A stretch of 64,000 nt of DNA, taken from positions 868,001 to 932,000 of the forward strand of contig JAHDVF020001468.1 of the NCBI GenBank assembly GCA_022606425.2, read 5' to 3'. Made by a program: the position numbers and the translations under genes. Positions 54,188 to 64,000 of this stretch are shown here, in pieces. Source of the DNA: Lepidostoma basale (taxonomy: Eukaryota > Arthropoda > Insecta > Trichoptera > Lepidostomatidae). Position 1 is the first letter of the stretch; each line of letters begins with the position of its first letter. Below the pieces are notes generated by a model. That model made no database searches. It was not told the origin of the DNA and worked only from the letters and a program-made list of their open reading frames with translations.

Positions 54188-54640
54188 TTATTCTTCTTCT
54201 TCTTCTTCCTTATTGTCGACTTATGTGGTCTGTTCTCCAGAGTGTGGCTCCTCCTTTGAGGTAGATTCCCAGCTGTCCTTCCATATTTTAGGAGGTCTTC
54301 CATGAGGACGAGTCCCATGAGGTTGATTATGCAATGCTATATAGGGGAGTCTGGTAGTGTCCATTCTTTGAACATGACCGTCCAGTCCCTTTTTCGCTGT
54401 CTGCTCCACCTTATAATATCCTCATCCTCACATATTTATCTTATTCTGGTGTTCCTCGCGCGGTCCCTCAGTGTCTTGCCTGCTATCGTCATCCGTGTCT
54501 TCATTTCGGAAGTCCTCAAAACTTGTTTGGTCCTTACGGACGCCATATGTTATTATTGGTCTCACGTATGCTTTAAAGAGTCTCATCTTGCTCTTCGTTT
54601 ACATTCTTGCATACATTTACATACGTTTACATTCGTATTA
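54188..54640 (-). mobile_element. LINE C-terminal fragment with (GAA)n tail
   Basis: The minus frame 54409-54221 reads KGLDGHVQRMDTTRLPYIAL, TRPHGRPPKIWKDSW, i.e. the ...GHV.RM....RGRPP..W.D end of a LINE. The tail is at 54191-54207. Further upstream sequence to 54640 is degenerate. Confidence 0.7.
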
Positions 54641-54659
54641 ATTATCTAATATGAAGTTT

Positions 54660-55345
54660 TACATATATTTTTTTTTAAAAGTTCCACACTGCTAACGCCT
54701 TAAGTTTATGGAAAATTATAAATACGATTATTAAAAAATTTTCAATTCATGTTTAATTACGAGTGTGTTCCCTGTTTAACGAACATATGAAAAATTAACA
54801 TATTTAATTGAGTTCATGTCCAGAACTTAATTTGGTGAATTTCCACACGCTATATGTAATATTATACGAGTATTACATACACAGTGTTTGTGTATTGAAC
54901 GCATCCCCGAATCAACTTTTTTTGTTTTCTGAAAGAATTATTTTCAACGATCACAGTTTTTTTTCCTTACTCTTTCTAGACTCGATGTCTCTGCTTATTT
55001 TTTTTTAAATATTTACAATATATGTAAATAACTCCGTGCTTTAATTTTAACCTAATACGAGTATAGCAGAATGTTGTCACCTAAGGATTAATGGATGTTT
55101 GTTTGTGTATGTGTATGCTTTACGGTTTTCTTTGTACGAATATTAATTAATCATGACTCAGCCAATTTCATATTTACTTAAATTAAATTTAATTAATCAA
55201 GGATCATTTATTATACAATAATATTAAAGCTTGGTAATATTTTAAGGTTGGTGTTATAAAAATTTCACGTTATAATAAACATTACAAATAAAATTTACAA
55301 ATATATTTTTTATATAATCAAATGATTTTAATGAAATCTCTTGAT
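54660..55345. other. No gene seen
   Basis: AT-rich unique DNA. Confidence 0.5.
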
Positions 55346-55349
55346 GGAA

Positions 55350-55545
55350 GTTCACTTTAAATAATAATTAAATAAAACGATGTTTTTTAACTACTTCCAC
55401 TTTTGTCTTTATTTAGATAGCGACCGGTTTCGCCAGGCTCGCTGGTACCAGTCTGTCGATGCCAGCGAGCCTGGCGAAACCGGTCGCTGTCTAAATAAAG
55501 ACAAAAGTGGAAGTAGTTAAAAAAACATCGTTTTATTTAATTATT
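55350..55545. repeat. Foldback family A, complete copy
   Basis: Near-perfect palindrome: aataaaacgatgttttttaa, cttccacttttgtctttatt, gatagcgaccggtttcgcca, then the centre and the complements. The two arms are about 85 bp each. Hammerhead-like cores face outwards on both strands (plus copy 55449-55489). Confidence 0.88.
55449..55489 (+). ncRNA. Hammerhead-like motif, family A
   Basis: CAGT (55449-55452) pairs with GCTG (55486-55489) including one G-U. CTGTCGA (55453-55459) differs from CUGANGA at one core base. Extra T; perfect GCCAG / CTGGC stem II; GAAA (55476-55479); ACCGGT (55479-55484); C at 55485 is the predicted cleavage base. Confidence 0.5.
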
Positions 55546-55554
55546 ATATTTTTT

Positions 55555-55640
55555 ATACTCTTTTTTCCACTTTTGAGTTTATTTTTCTCGACACATTTCG
55601 AAGGTTTTACATCTTCATCATCGGGCGATATAATTCCACA
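55555..55640 (-). repeat. Foldback family D, half copy
   Basis: Minus strand: gcccgatgatgaagatgtaa, aaccttcgaaatgtgtcgag, aaaaataaactcaaaagtgg. The GAAAC core has become GAAATGTGTC. Confidence 0.6.
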
Positions 55641-55664
55641 CTGCAAACACCTTAAGATTAACTT

Positions 55665-55800
55665 ACTAACCATCACGCCGTCTCTCCGAAGGGGTAGGCA
55701 GAAGGAATGGACTGCCACACTTTAACCGATGCGGCACTCCACCCTTCGCTTTTCGCCCCCGCGGGAGACACGGTGTGATGGGTATCGCCAATCTTGACTC
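55665..55800. mobile_element. LINE 3'-end chimera (two opposed tails)
   Basis: 55668-55722 is the minus-strand 3' end of the (GTTA)n LINE (ccatcacgccgtctctccga). It is joined to ttaaccgatgcggcactcca and cgcccccgcgggagacacgg, which looks like a diverged plus-strand 3' end. The same junction occurs at 29680-29776. Confidence 0.55.
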
Positions 55801-55884
55801 TTCAATAAGATTAACTAAAATATATGTAATAACCAAATCTTATAAATATATGTTATCCAAATCTGATAAATATATTACATGTAA

Positions 55885-56110
55885 GGATTAATTGTATCTC
55901 AATAGAGACGAAGATGCAAATTGGAAACAATATAGTGATCGAGGTGTTTACAGGACTTATGACCTGTCATTGGTTGGGTTAAGCGCACGCTTTATGTAAT
56001 GCAACATTCCACCTATTCCATTCCACCCTTCTTACGACCACCATGTCTGACAATTTTTTGGAAGTTGTATATAGGGTAATAAGTAACACCACACTTCACA
56101 TGTTATATTT
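55885..56110 (+). repeat. Repeat H
   Basis: gtatctcaatagagacgaag through ttgggttaagcgcacgcttt to cacacttcacatgttatatt; the ctagcgccatct end is lost. Confidence 0.6.
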
Positions 56111-56189
56111 CAATCGTAAATCAAATTGAAATATAATACTATATGTATATTATTTTTCGAATCATATTTACCGTAAATATTACATGTAA

Positions 56190-56435
56190 TTTTCTTCTTT
56201 CGGTGCCGTGTTAGGTCCCCCAACGTTATCGATTACTACAGCAAAGGCATCTCTGCCTTACGCTACTTGGAGCAGGTTCTGAATTTTGTCATTCCTGTCC
56301 ATTATTTCATGTTCCGCAGTCAGGACAACTGCCTTCTACCAACTCCCCGACGTCCTTCCACTTTACCCATTAATATCAATCGAAGGAGGTGGTGGTTTTC
56401 TCCCCTTAGCATATGACCCAAATATGAGACCTTTC
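56190..56435 (-). mobile_element. LINE fragment related to 30835-31020
   Basis: ttcttctttcggtgccgtgt, aggcatctctgccttacgct and gtcaggacaactgccttcta match the fragment in ORP1 intron 6 at moderate identity. No open frame. Confidence 0.55.
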
Positions 56436-56447
56436 TAACTTTATATA

Positions 56448-56682
56448 GGGTAAGGTAAGGTATTTTGGCAGTATAGGTAATTTAGCAGTACTTTCTGAAA
56501 CACAATCGTACTGAATAACCTATCGCTATGTTAGCTTCGGAAACTCACCAATAGATGATAAAATATCTAGAATTAGACGAATAAACTTCAAAACACAGTT
56601 ATCACACGCGCCTCCGCTGGTACAAAACATTGATGTGCGAGTCATGTTAAAACATATACTGCCAAATTACCTTACCTTACCC
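56448..56682. mobile_element. MITE with 13-25 bp inverted ends and TA duplication
   Basis: Begins GGGTAAGGTAAGGTATTTTG and ends with the complement ccaaattaccttaccttaccc; TGGCAGTAT and ATACTGCCA extend the match. TA lies on both sides (56446-56447, 56683-56684), which suggests Tc1/mariner-type mobilisation. 235 bp, no transposase. Confidence 0.75.
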
Positions 56683-56719
56683 TAATACACATATTAATAA
56701 GAAATATATTTTTAAAAAA

Positions 56720-57215
56720 GGATGGAAGTGTTTAATGTATGGAAACGAAGCATGCAACTGGCAGAAGAAGGATGAAAGCAGAATAAATGCGGTAGAGATG
56801 ATGTCCCTAAGACGTTTGTGTGGTAGAACGATATACGACAGAATCTCAAATGCTGATATAAGAAAAGAATGTAGAGCGGAAGAACAAAATTATTATGAAC
56901 AAAATTATGAAAAGATCGCTGCGATGGTTCGAACATATGGAATGCAAGGATGGAGAAAGAATGGTTAAGAAAGTATACGTTAATGATGTAAATGGATTAC
57001 GGAGTCGAGGCAGACCGAGGAAAACATGGCATGACCAAATTAATAAAATTTTAAAGGTGGGTCATGTTAAAAATCGGAGGAATCGACGTGCGTGTATGAC
57101 TCATTGTATGAATGTGGGGGAAGCTAGAGAGGTTTGCCAGGATAGAGTAGTGGGACGGTCCATTGTCTCTGCCTATCCCTGCGGGGAAACGGCGCGGCAT
57201 GATGGTTTGTTTATA
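56720..57215 (+). mobile_element. LINE tail of the (GTTA)n family, diverged subfamily
   Basis: Two frames: 56735-56968 (YGNEACNWQKKDESRINAVE, MMSLRRLCGRTIYDRI) and 56895-57239 (MNKIMKRSLRWFEHMECKDG, SRGRPRKTWHDQINKI, RRACMTHCM). One frameshift separates them. The tail is short (atggtttgttt). Confidence 0.85.
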
Positions 57216-57239
57216 AAAAAAAAACATTTTTATGCATAA

Positions 57240-57945
57240 AGTGAGCTATTTCGATCTGCCAGGGACAGAGACGCCTACCCTCAAGTGACAGTCAACGTTG
57301 GAGGACTTGACATGACATCGAAAAAAGAAGGCGTTTTTTTTTACTCTTTTTACTCTAATACCTCTTACCAATTTGTTCTTTAATCGTAATGTTAACTTAA
57401 AAGCGTATTTACGTACTGTGATAAATTTTGCGACTCCGGTATCCTATTTGTATAATTATATTACGTGTTTGTGACTGCCTACAGTGAAAAATATAATTCA
57501 TTTCCGCTGGCAGCGCTGAAAAATAATTGGAGAGCCGCTTCCTTCCCAGACACGTGTCATTATAAAATATAAATTGCTGATTACAGAGAATGTTTTCATT
57601 TCAAATTGAAAAACCATAATTATCATCGTTAGTCTTTGTTGGCATAAGTTTTGTAATTACTTTTTCACATTTTTTTTAATTACTTGTGATCGATATATTT
57701 CCCTCCTGAAACTACGGTGTAGTGAACAAAGTTCTTAGTTTTCGGTTGAACGTCTCATATAGTTTAGCCTCCGTCAATGTCTCGTGACACGAAGCCGCTT
57801 TGACAGGTTGACTGGAGAAACTACCACGAATAGTGATAGCCCGGCATCGCCAGTCACATTAGCACCGTCGTTTTACTAATATAATTTAATTGGATACGCA
57901 GCACACGCTACTCTGAAATTTCTGAAATGTCAATCCATTCATCGC
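57240..57945. other. No gene seen
   Basis: Unique DNA with moderate GC near 57730-57870; nothing recognised. Confidence 0.5.
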
Positions 57946-57949
57946 ATAC

Positions 57950-58205
57950 ATATTCTTCTTCTTCTTCTTCTTTGCTAGCCTTCTTCCCTCCACTGCTGGA
58001 TATAGGCCTCTTCCAATTTCTTCCACTCGCCCCCTTTGTATCCAAGATTTTCCAACCCTTTTGATAATATCATCGGTCCATCTCATCGGTGGCCTTTCGA
58101 CACTTCGCCTATTATCCCATGGTCTCCAACTGAGTATCCTGGGTGCCCATCTGTTGCCACCCTGTCTAGTCAAGTGTCCAGCCCATTGTCATTTCAATTT
58201 TGCCA
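57950..58205 (-). mobile_element. LINE C-terminal fragment with (GAA)n tail
   Basis: Minus frame 58173-57886: TRQGGNRWAPRILSWRPWDN, SVERPPMRWTDDIIKRVGKS, IQRGRVEEIGRGLY. Tail at 57955-57972. Same general type as 31048-31296. Confidence 0.75.
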
Positions 58206-58496
58206 CTCGGTCCATGATATCGCATACATAAATAACGTTAATCAATACCTCTGTATTAAATCAGTTACCGCGAATCTTAACCATTCATTGCATTATTATT
58301 TTTTTTTACAATAAATATTATTTTGTTTTCTATTGCAAAATTAAATATCAGAAAAATAATGTTTAAAAAAGGTTGTTTATTTATATACCTACTTATATCC
58401 GTAAAAATGTGTTTGCAGCTATTTTCTAGAAAGCTAAATTTCGTCATAATATTTCATAATACATTTTATTATTACACACAATGAATAAGTGATAGA

Positions 58497-58665
58497 GAAT
58501 GACGACCTACGTAGCAGATTGGCAAGAGCTGCGACTGTCACATCGAAGGTCCCGGGTTCGATTCCCGGCGATGGCATTATAATTGTCACACTGTTTTTGG
58601 TCTGATATATTATAGAATTCACGTGACAATGAACATGTCATGAGAATCAATACAATAGCTAAAAA
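58497..58665 (+). mobile_element. tRNA-derived SINE, third copy
   Basis: Head cctacgtagcagattggcaa; B box gggttcgattcccggcgatg (58555-58574); body attgtcacactgtttttggt and gaattcacgtgacaatgaac. The A box is diverged. Confidence 0.8.
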
Positions 58666-58669
58666 AATA

Positions 58670-59230
58670 TACACAGTAATTGACCCAGACGACATGTGTA
58701 GTTTTTATTTATTTATTTTAAAATAACTTTTTTTAAACTCGAAATGTGACTAACTGGCAGTAATCGAAACTGGTGTAACATCAACCAAATATCAAAGTAT
58801 TATTAAGATACACAAGTCACTAGCAATGGCTTGTGTACCTTAATAAGTAGATGGGAATGCAGAGTGTAGAGTACAATAAGAATTTAAATATTCTATACAA
58901 ATATTACTAGATTTTTCGGTTTGTAGTAATTTACTACACCATGCAATGAAGGGTTAAAATACAGCTAGCGATACAAAAGAAGCTGATTTATCTTTCAACT
59001 ACTGATAAAGCGATTTGCGCATAATATATCAAAGACTGATTGATATTATGCTAATTCGCTTTTGAAAGTTTTCGGCTCGCTTTTATCTCAATGATTTATC
59101 GCGACCTATTTGGAAACCTTCTTCAATTTTAATAGGAATAAGGGGGATATAGGTACCCTTCTCATTTCCCTCATTTTCAGGCTTACTCCAAGCCAGCAGA
59201 TGGCTATCTGAGATAGATTGTTTTACAGAT
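58670..59230. other. No gene seen
   Basis: AT-rich; 58745-58790 holds the word aatcgaaactggtgtaacat, reminiscent of the foldback cores but too short to classify. Confidence 0.4.
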
Positions 59231-59234
59231 TGCT

Positions 59235-60115
59235 CTAAAGGGGTTAAGTTAGGGGCAGTCAGAGGTATGAAAAAAACTAGTATTTTAAATAAATAAAATT
59301 ATCAGTAATTTATTTTATTTTATAAAACCAACAATATTATATTATTATATTATATTTTAACTTGATTTGACCTAAATTTGAAAAAAATATATATATATAT
59401 ATATAAATTATATACGAAGTTATCGCCATATCTGTTCGACCCTGTTCCATAATGCGGTGACCATTATAACTTCTTACAGGTTCATCTTAAATCATTCAAA
59501 TAAATAAAAAAGATTACTCTAATTCCTTACCTGCAAAATCGAAGACATAGTGAGATGGAGTAGGCAGAGAAGACGATTCTGGAGGGACCACATCGAGAGG
59601 ATGGATCCCACAATAATTCCTAAGATTGTGATGTACGAGACTCCAGAGGGCCGTCGACTACCAGGACGACCACGAGAGAAGGCTGGTCGTCTTCATCACA
59701 GGAAGACAGTTGATATCCTGCATAAACAGATCGCAAGATCTACAATCAGAAGAAGAAGAAGACTTTAATAGTTAATCTAAAGCCTGATCTCAATTTTGTT
59801 TCTTTTTAAAAACTTATGTTTTTTATAAACAATTAACTGTAGAATTTTTCCTTGTAAACCCGTAAGTAAATTATTATGGGCCGGCATTTTGTATATTTAA
59901 AAAAATAAAGCTTCGATCAGGCACTAGATTAACTTTTAATTTAATTTATTTTATTTGAATGATTTTAGATGAACCTGTAAAAAGTTATTATTGAATTTTA
60001 TATATATATATTTTTTCAAATTTGGGTCAAATGAAGTTAAAACATAATGATTGTTGGTTGAAATTGAAAATTCTGTTGTTTTCAAACCTCTGACTGCCCC
60101 ATACCCTTTAACTCC
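59235..60115. repeat. Foldback family I, second copy, with LINE insertion
   Basis: Inverted ends ggggcagtcagaggtatg (about 59250) and acctctgactgcccc (about 60085). Inner pairs include ttgacctaaatttg / caaatttgggtcaa and acaggttcatctta / gatgaacctgt. The centre is taken by the LINE at 59521-59765. A short AT microsatellite lies at 59386-59408. Confidence 0.7.
59521..59765 (+). mobile_element. LINE C-terminal fragment with (AGA)n tail
   Basis: + frame 59550-59768: RQRRRFWRDHIERMDPTIIP, YETPEGRRLPGRPREKAG, then the tail agaagaagaagaagac. Confidence 0.75.
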
Positions 60116-60239
60116 CAGAGAGGCGTACGCCAGAGTGATGGCCGACGTTGAGATGACCTGACACGGCACTCTGAGATGAATATTAACAAAACGAATTTTA
60201 AACAACGCAATTCGATACTAACTAACCAACTAAAATTCC

Positions 60240-60340
60240 AGTAAGTTTATATCATTATCCCGATGAGAATGTATAACCTTCGAAACATGTTGAATAAATT
60301 CTCATAAGCCGAAAAATGGTTTTAAAATTCATAAAGAAAA
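60240..60340 (+). repeat. Foldback family D, half copy
   Basis: cccgatgagaatgtataacc, ttcgaaacatgttgaataaa. GAAAC and ACATGT are kept; stem I is degenerate. Confidence 0.55.
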
Positions 60341-60344
60341 ATGA

Positions 60345-60895
60345 CGAATCTGTTTTAAATTTCTAAAGTGGCTCCATTTTCAAAGAAGCATCTCGATGTC
60401 TTTGAATCGTGGGTTTGGCATTTTATAATATTTATCATTTTTGCGTTCCAATTTTTCACCCTTGTGATCTTGAGTGTCGGCACGTGATAAAAGTTATAAC
60501 GCAAATCGACAGGTCTTGTGTACTGCGTGACATGCCATTGTTATCATTCGGGAGGAGTTCACAATATCTTCTCCAGACACAGGCGGATAGACACGTTCGG
60601 AAATACGATAGCGCGGTGTGCGACCTTCGAACTTCTTCGTATTTTATATTACGGTAAACTTTTCCGTTCACAATAAAGCTCAGCTTATATTTAATACAAA
60701 ATCTATATCTTTTGGAAAGCATTATATTCCAATATATCAATATGAGATACATACTTTTATTAACATTCTCTAGCCTTACAAATATGTCAAATATCTGAGA
60801 ATATCAATCTATTCATTAATAATATGTATTGATTTTTTTCCTCGATAACTAACTTAAATTTAAAACAATGAAATAAAAAATGGTAAACATGAAAA
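60345..60895. other. No gene seen
   Basis: 60370-60660 is somewhat GC-richer with overlapping frames on both strands and no recognisable family. Confidence 0.4.
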
Positions 60896-60899
60896 TCTC

Positions 60900-61535
60900 C
60901 ATAGGCAAGACAAAGAGCATGGTTTCATCAAGACAACCAGCACGATGCAAGCTTGCATTAGATAATAAAATAATAGAACAAGTTATGCATTTCAAGTACT
61001 TATGTATCAAGCAGCAGTGACCTCTACGGAGAAGTAAGTGAACTAACAAACAAGGCCGCCGTTGTGGCTGGCTGCTTGAAAAATGCTGTTTGGAAATACA
61101 AAAATATGCTAAAGGAGAGCAAAATACGAATCTACAAGACATGCGTACGTCCTATACTGACATATGGTATATAAACGAGAGCTGACACCATCAGAACAAA
61201 AAGTCTCATAAGAACCACAGAAATGAAGACTTCGATTCTCCGATTCCTTGCGGGAACGACACTTCGAAACAGAATAAGAAATTCTGAAATAAGAAAGATC
61301 TGCAATGTGGAAGATGTCGTGCGATGGGGAAGACTGAGAAGACTGGAGAGATCACGTGGAAAGAGCATGTTCTGAAAGAGTGATAAATATAGCCACAAAT
61401 AAAGTACCAACAGGAAATCGACCTCCAGGAAGACCACCCAAAATATGACGAGACACTTGGACATCTACATCCCAGGAACAGGCTCCGAGAAATAACAGGA
61501 CGCAGTCCTAAATAAAGCAGAAGAAGAATAAACGA
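60900..61535 (+). mobile_element. LINE C-terminal fragment, many stops, GAA-rich tail
   Basis: Plus-strand words in shifting frames: LTNKAAVVAGCLKNAVWKYK, LKESKIRIYKTCVRPILTYG, NRIRNSEIRKICNVEDVV, then aagcagaagaagaataa. Typical RTE-like RT C-terminus. Not open. Confidence 0.75.
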
Positions 61536-61660
61536 TGTTTTTAAATAATTATTGGAACCAGAACATCGATGCCAGGCAGCCTGGCGAAACCGGTCGTTGT
61601 CGAAATAAAGACAAAAGTGGAAGTAGTTATTAAAAACGTCGTTTTATTTAAATACTATTT
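61535..61660 (+). repeat. Foldback family A, half copy
   Basis: aacgatgtttttaaataatt, then atgccaggcagcctggcgaa with a perfect CCAGG / CCTGG stem, ACCGGTC, and the arm aataaagacaaaagtggaag. The left arm is deleted. Confidence 0.7.
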
Positions 61661-61667
61661 TATTAAT

Positions 61668-61735
61668 TAATACGAACGAAAACGTCAGTTTTCTAGAAGT
61701 TTTATTATATTTTATGGGAATGACATGTTACGCTA
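61668..61735 (-). repeat. Foldback family C, half copy
   Basis: aatacgaacgaaaacgtcag, ttctagaagttttattatat, gggaatgacatgttacgc. Confidence 0.6.
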
Positions 61736-61739
61736 AAAG

Positions 61740-62050
61740 TTACTTACTATTTTATTGAACTTCCTACAAGAGATTTCAGTAAAATCATTAGATTATCTGA
61801 AACTGTTGTTGTTCCATGCATATGTTATTATTATTTATGTTTGTTCCTTCGGGTAGAATCATCTTATCTTTTGTTGTATCCAACAATACACAGATTTCAC
61901 GGTAAACTAAATTGTGAAGCCCTATTGTGATGGTCTATACAATATTAAGGGAGCTTTGAACCCGGATGTCACGTCCATTAGTTTAATTTTTCATCGCTGA
62001 AATATGATTTCGGGAAGGTTTATATGAGTATTTGACCGTTTTGTTTAAAA
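61740..62050. other. No gene seen
   Basis: AT-rich unique DNA. Confidence 0.5.
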
Positions 62051-62054
62051 AAAT

Positions 62055-62510
62055 CTAAATAACTAACTAACGCCGCGCCTAAATAACTAAATAACATCAC
62101 GCCGTTTCCCTGCGGAGGCGTAGGCAGAGAGGATGGGCCGCCATACTGCTCTATCCTGACATACCTCTTCGTAACATGCACGCTCGTCGATTTTTCCGAC
62201 ATCGTAGATGGCCGCCTTTCAATATTTGTTAAATTTTGTCATGTCATGCTTCCCTTGGTCTTCCACGGCTTCTCTTTCCACTCACACTACTTGTATACTA
62301 CATTTTAACTACACTTCTCTCGTCCATTCGTTCCATATGTCCAAACCATCTCAGGGATCCTTTTATAATTTTACTTGTGATGCAATCATCTGCCTTACAT
62401 TTCTTCCTTATTTTGTCGTTTGGTATTCTATCATATATCGTTTTCTCGCACATTCTTCTCAGTGATCTCATTTTTACGGCTTTTATCCTACTTTAATCAT
62501 TTTTTATAAA
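62055..62510 (-). mobile_element. LINE tail of the (GTTA)n family, diverged
   Basis: Tail taactaactaacgccgc at 62060-62077; the minus strand then carries all the blocks of the family (MNKI-, RWFGH-, RGRP- and RRAC-like positions) with frameshifts and different 3' bases (gtttccctgcggaggcg). Confidence 0.8.
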
Positions 62511-62514
62511 TTTC

Positions 62515-63280
62515 TGTATAATTTAATTAAAACGAAAAATTGTTCTAGAAAACCCTTTCTTAGATTATTTAGAAAGCTTAATCTGAATTTATTGTTTTTG
62601 GGGGCTGGAAGAGGTTTCCACTTCAAGAGAAGTATCCTGACTATACTGAAACGTGACCCACCGTACATGAATTTTCATTTGTATTAATGAAACGAACCGA
62701 ACTGTTTTGTTGGCTATACCGCACAACCTGTATTTCTACAGCTTTCTAATTTGGTCTATACAATCGTTGTCTAATTAAATTCATACAGTTAGTACTTCAT
62801 CGAATTGTTATATTGAAATCTTTTTCATTTATTGATTGAATTTCGAATTTCGTAATTGAAGAAAATGTCGATTCAAATTTTTTTTTATTCGAATAACTCG
62901 GTCTTTTTTGGCAAAAGGTTCCAGATGCGTTTTTTTTTTGTGAAATTGAGTTAAATATACCATCAGTATTATTTTTGCACACTTTATCTTTTGACAAAAC
63001 GTTAGAGCTGTATTTTTTTTCTTATTTTTTTTTTATGTACAATTGCATTCAACCTCTACTTTTTTTTTAAATATATATCTACTTTTTATATAATTTAGTT
63101 ACTGATATATTTTGTAGATAACGTTATGCTACGTAAATTGACATTTGAATTAAACAATTCGGAACACAAATAATATTTTTATAAATAATCAAAATAATGT
63201 AAAAATCTTATTTTTGCTCTCCTGTAAAATTCATAAAAAAAGCAGTTGGGACCTTTTGCCAATTAAGTACCGAATTTTCT
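62515..63280. other. No gene seen
   Basis: Very AT-rich with long T runs (62880-63070). Confidence 0.5.
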
Positions 63281-63284
63281 GCAA

Positions 63285-63560
63285 ACATTGTATTTTCACA
63301 TTACTTTTTTGCACTTTTCACAAACATGCTTCGGGGCACAGACACCTTTTCTCAGTGTAGAAATATTAAAAAATTTACCATAATAAAACGTTTCTACAAT
63401 ATTTCGGGACACAGACGCCCTTCCACAGTTTAGAAATGTTATTTTTTTTTACATTATAAAAATTACACTCTTAAAAATTCTTCAGTGAAGAAATGCGTCT
63501 GTGTCCCAAAACATGTTTGTGAAAATTACAATCAAGTGTTGTGAAAATAATTTCCATAAG
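63285..63560. repeat. Foldback family G, second copy, with three core-like units
   Basis: Minus-strand units at about 63302-63362 (CTACA, CTGAGAA, ...CCCC, GAAGCATGTT, TGTG) and about 63380-63435, and a plus unit at about 63482-63525 (GTGAAGA...CCC, AAAACATGTT, TGTG). Outer words ttttcacaaacatgcttcgg and tttgtgaaaattac pair. Confidence 0.7.
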
Positions 63561-63586
63561 TTATTTACCCTGTGATCGTACCCTAA

Positions 63587-63737
63587 GGGTGCGGGCACAC
63601 CGAAGTGCCAGGGTAGGAGTCAAAATGAACACCCGGCGAACCAACGTTTGGCACACTATACGCTTCGCGCCACAGGGCGTGATCACGAGCCACCTGTGTC
63701 TTGACTCCTACTCTGGCACTCCGGTGTGGCCGTACCC
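63587..63737. mobile_element. PIF/Harbinger-type MITE with TAA duplication
   Basis: Inverted ends GGGTGCGGGCACACCGAAGT and the complement ending ccggtgtggccgtaccc continue for about 40 bases (tgccagggtaggagtca / tgactcctactctggca). TAA on both sides (63584-63586, 63738-63740) and the GGG start are typical of Harbinger elements. 151 bp. Confidence 0.8.
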
Positions 63738-63740
63738 TAA

Positions 63741-64000
63741 TGAACTCTTCGCTTCAGGCTAATTGAGAATAAATTATCCGTGGGTGTAATTTAATTAATA
63801 GCGTATTTATCTCATATTTGGGTTCGCATTTTGTTTTAATAATTTTCATACAGATAATTTATGGACTGTTCCTGTCCCGCCCACAAGGGAAAAACACTAA
63901 TGAGACGCCTTCTTATTTATACGTGACTCGTATTTTGTTTTCGTATATATTTACAAATTTTAACACGGAAAGCGATGATTCAATTTTAGAGAACTCGAAT
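63741..64000. other. No gene seen up to the window end
   Basis: AT-rich unique DNA. Confidence 0.5.

Noticed and set aside
58550..58580. Possible tRNA gene with perfect B box
   Set aside because: Same SINE family; no acceptor stem and a diverged A box.

Overview
The window looks like AT-rich intergenic and intronic DNA of an insect, most likely a moth or butterfly. The evidence is short exons with GT-AG introns, a ZAD-type zinc-finger gene (an arthropod-expanded family), mariner, hAT and Harbinger-type DNA elements, tRNA-derived SINEs, and many 5'-truncated RTE-like LINE tails of the kind common in Lepidoptera. The species assignment is inference.

Three host genes can be supported, all on the + strand. 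(1) A five-exon short-chain dehydrogenase/reductase of the SDR16C / 17-beta-HSD11-13 / retinol-dehydrogenase-10-like type (9404-13166; first short coding exon not found). (2) A single-exon ZAD plus C2H2 zinc-finger protein (18694-20199), with a possible antisense terminal exon of an unknown gene touching its 3' end (20192-20338, minus). (3) The N-terminal two thirds of an oxysterol-binding-protein-related protein of the ORP1 type (21971-35234, ten exons: ankyrin repeats, PH domain, coiled coil, FFAT motif). Its lipid-transfer (ORD) domain is not visible in the remaining 28.7 kb, so the gene runs out of the window through a very long intron or ends abnormally. A GC-rich block near 37.13-37.26 kb with NRF1-like, CRE and GC-box motifs could be an internal promoter.

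The rest is repeats. 1-9 kb: nested LINE, foldback and hAT remnants. 9.4-13.2 kb: SDR gene. 15.5-16.3 kb: solo LTR with a 5-bp target duplication. 16.8-18.1 kb: decayed mariner. 18.7-35.2 kb: zinc-finger and ORP1 genes with LINE, SINE, hAT and foldback insertions in introns. 35.2-64 kb: no recognised exon; foldback elements, LINE tails, SINEs, MITEs, and one nearly perfect ~475-bp-arm inverted repeat at 44.8-45.8 kb.

The most striking observation is that at least seven otherwise different foldback (inverted-dimer) families carry the same RNA-like core at the inner end of the stem: stem I, CUGANGA, one extra nucleotide, a 3-6 bp stem II, GAAA, then a self-complementary stem III that always starts AC and ends GU, a non-G base, and the other half of stem I. 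This is the layout of a type I hammerhead ribozyme with a palindromic stem III, as known from animal retrozymes and Penelope-like elements. Stem sequences differ between families while pairing is kept, and the conserved core is kept. I propose that these are a set of hammerhead-bearing mobile elements; activity is untested and the extra nucleotide before stem II is a departure from the canonical core.
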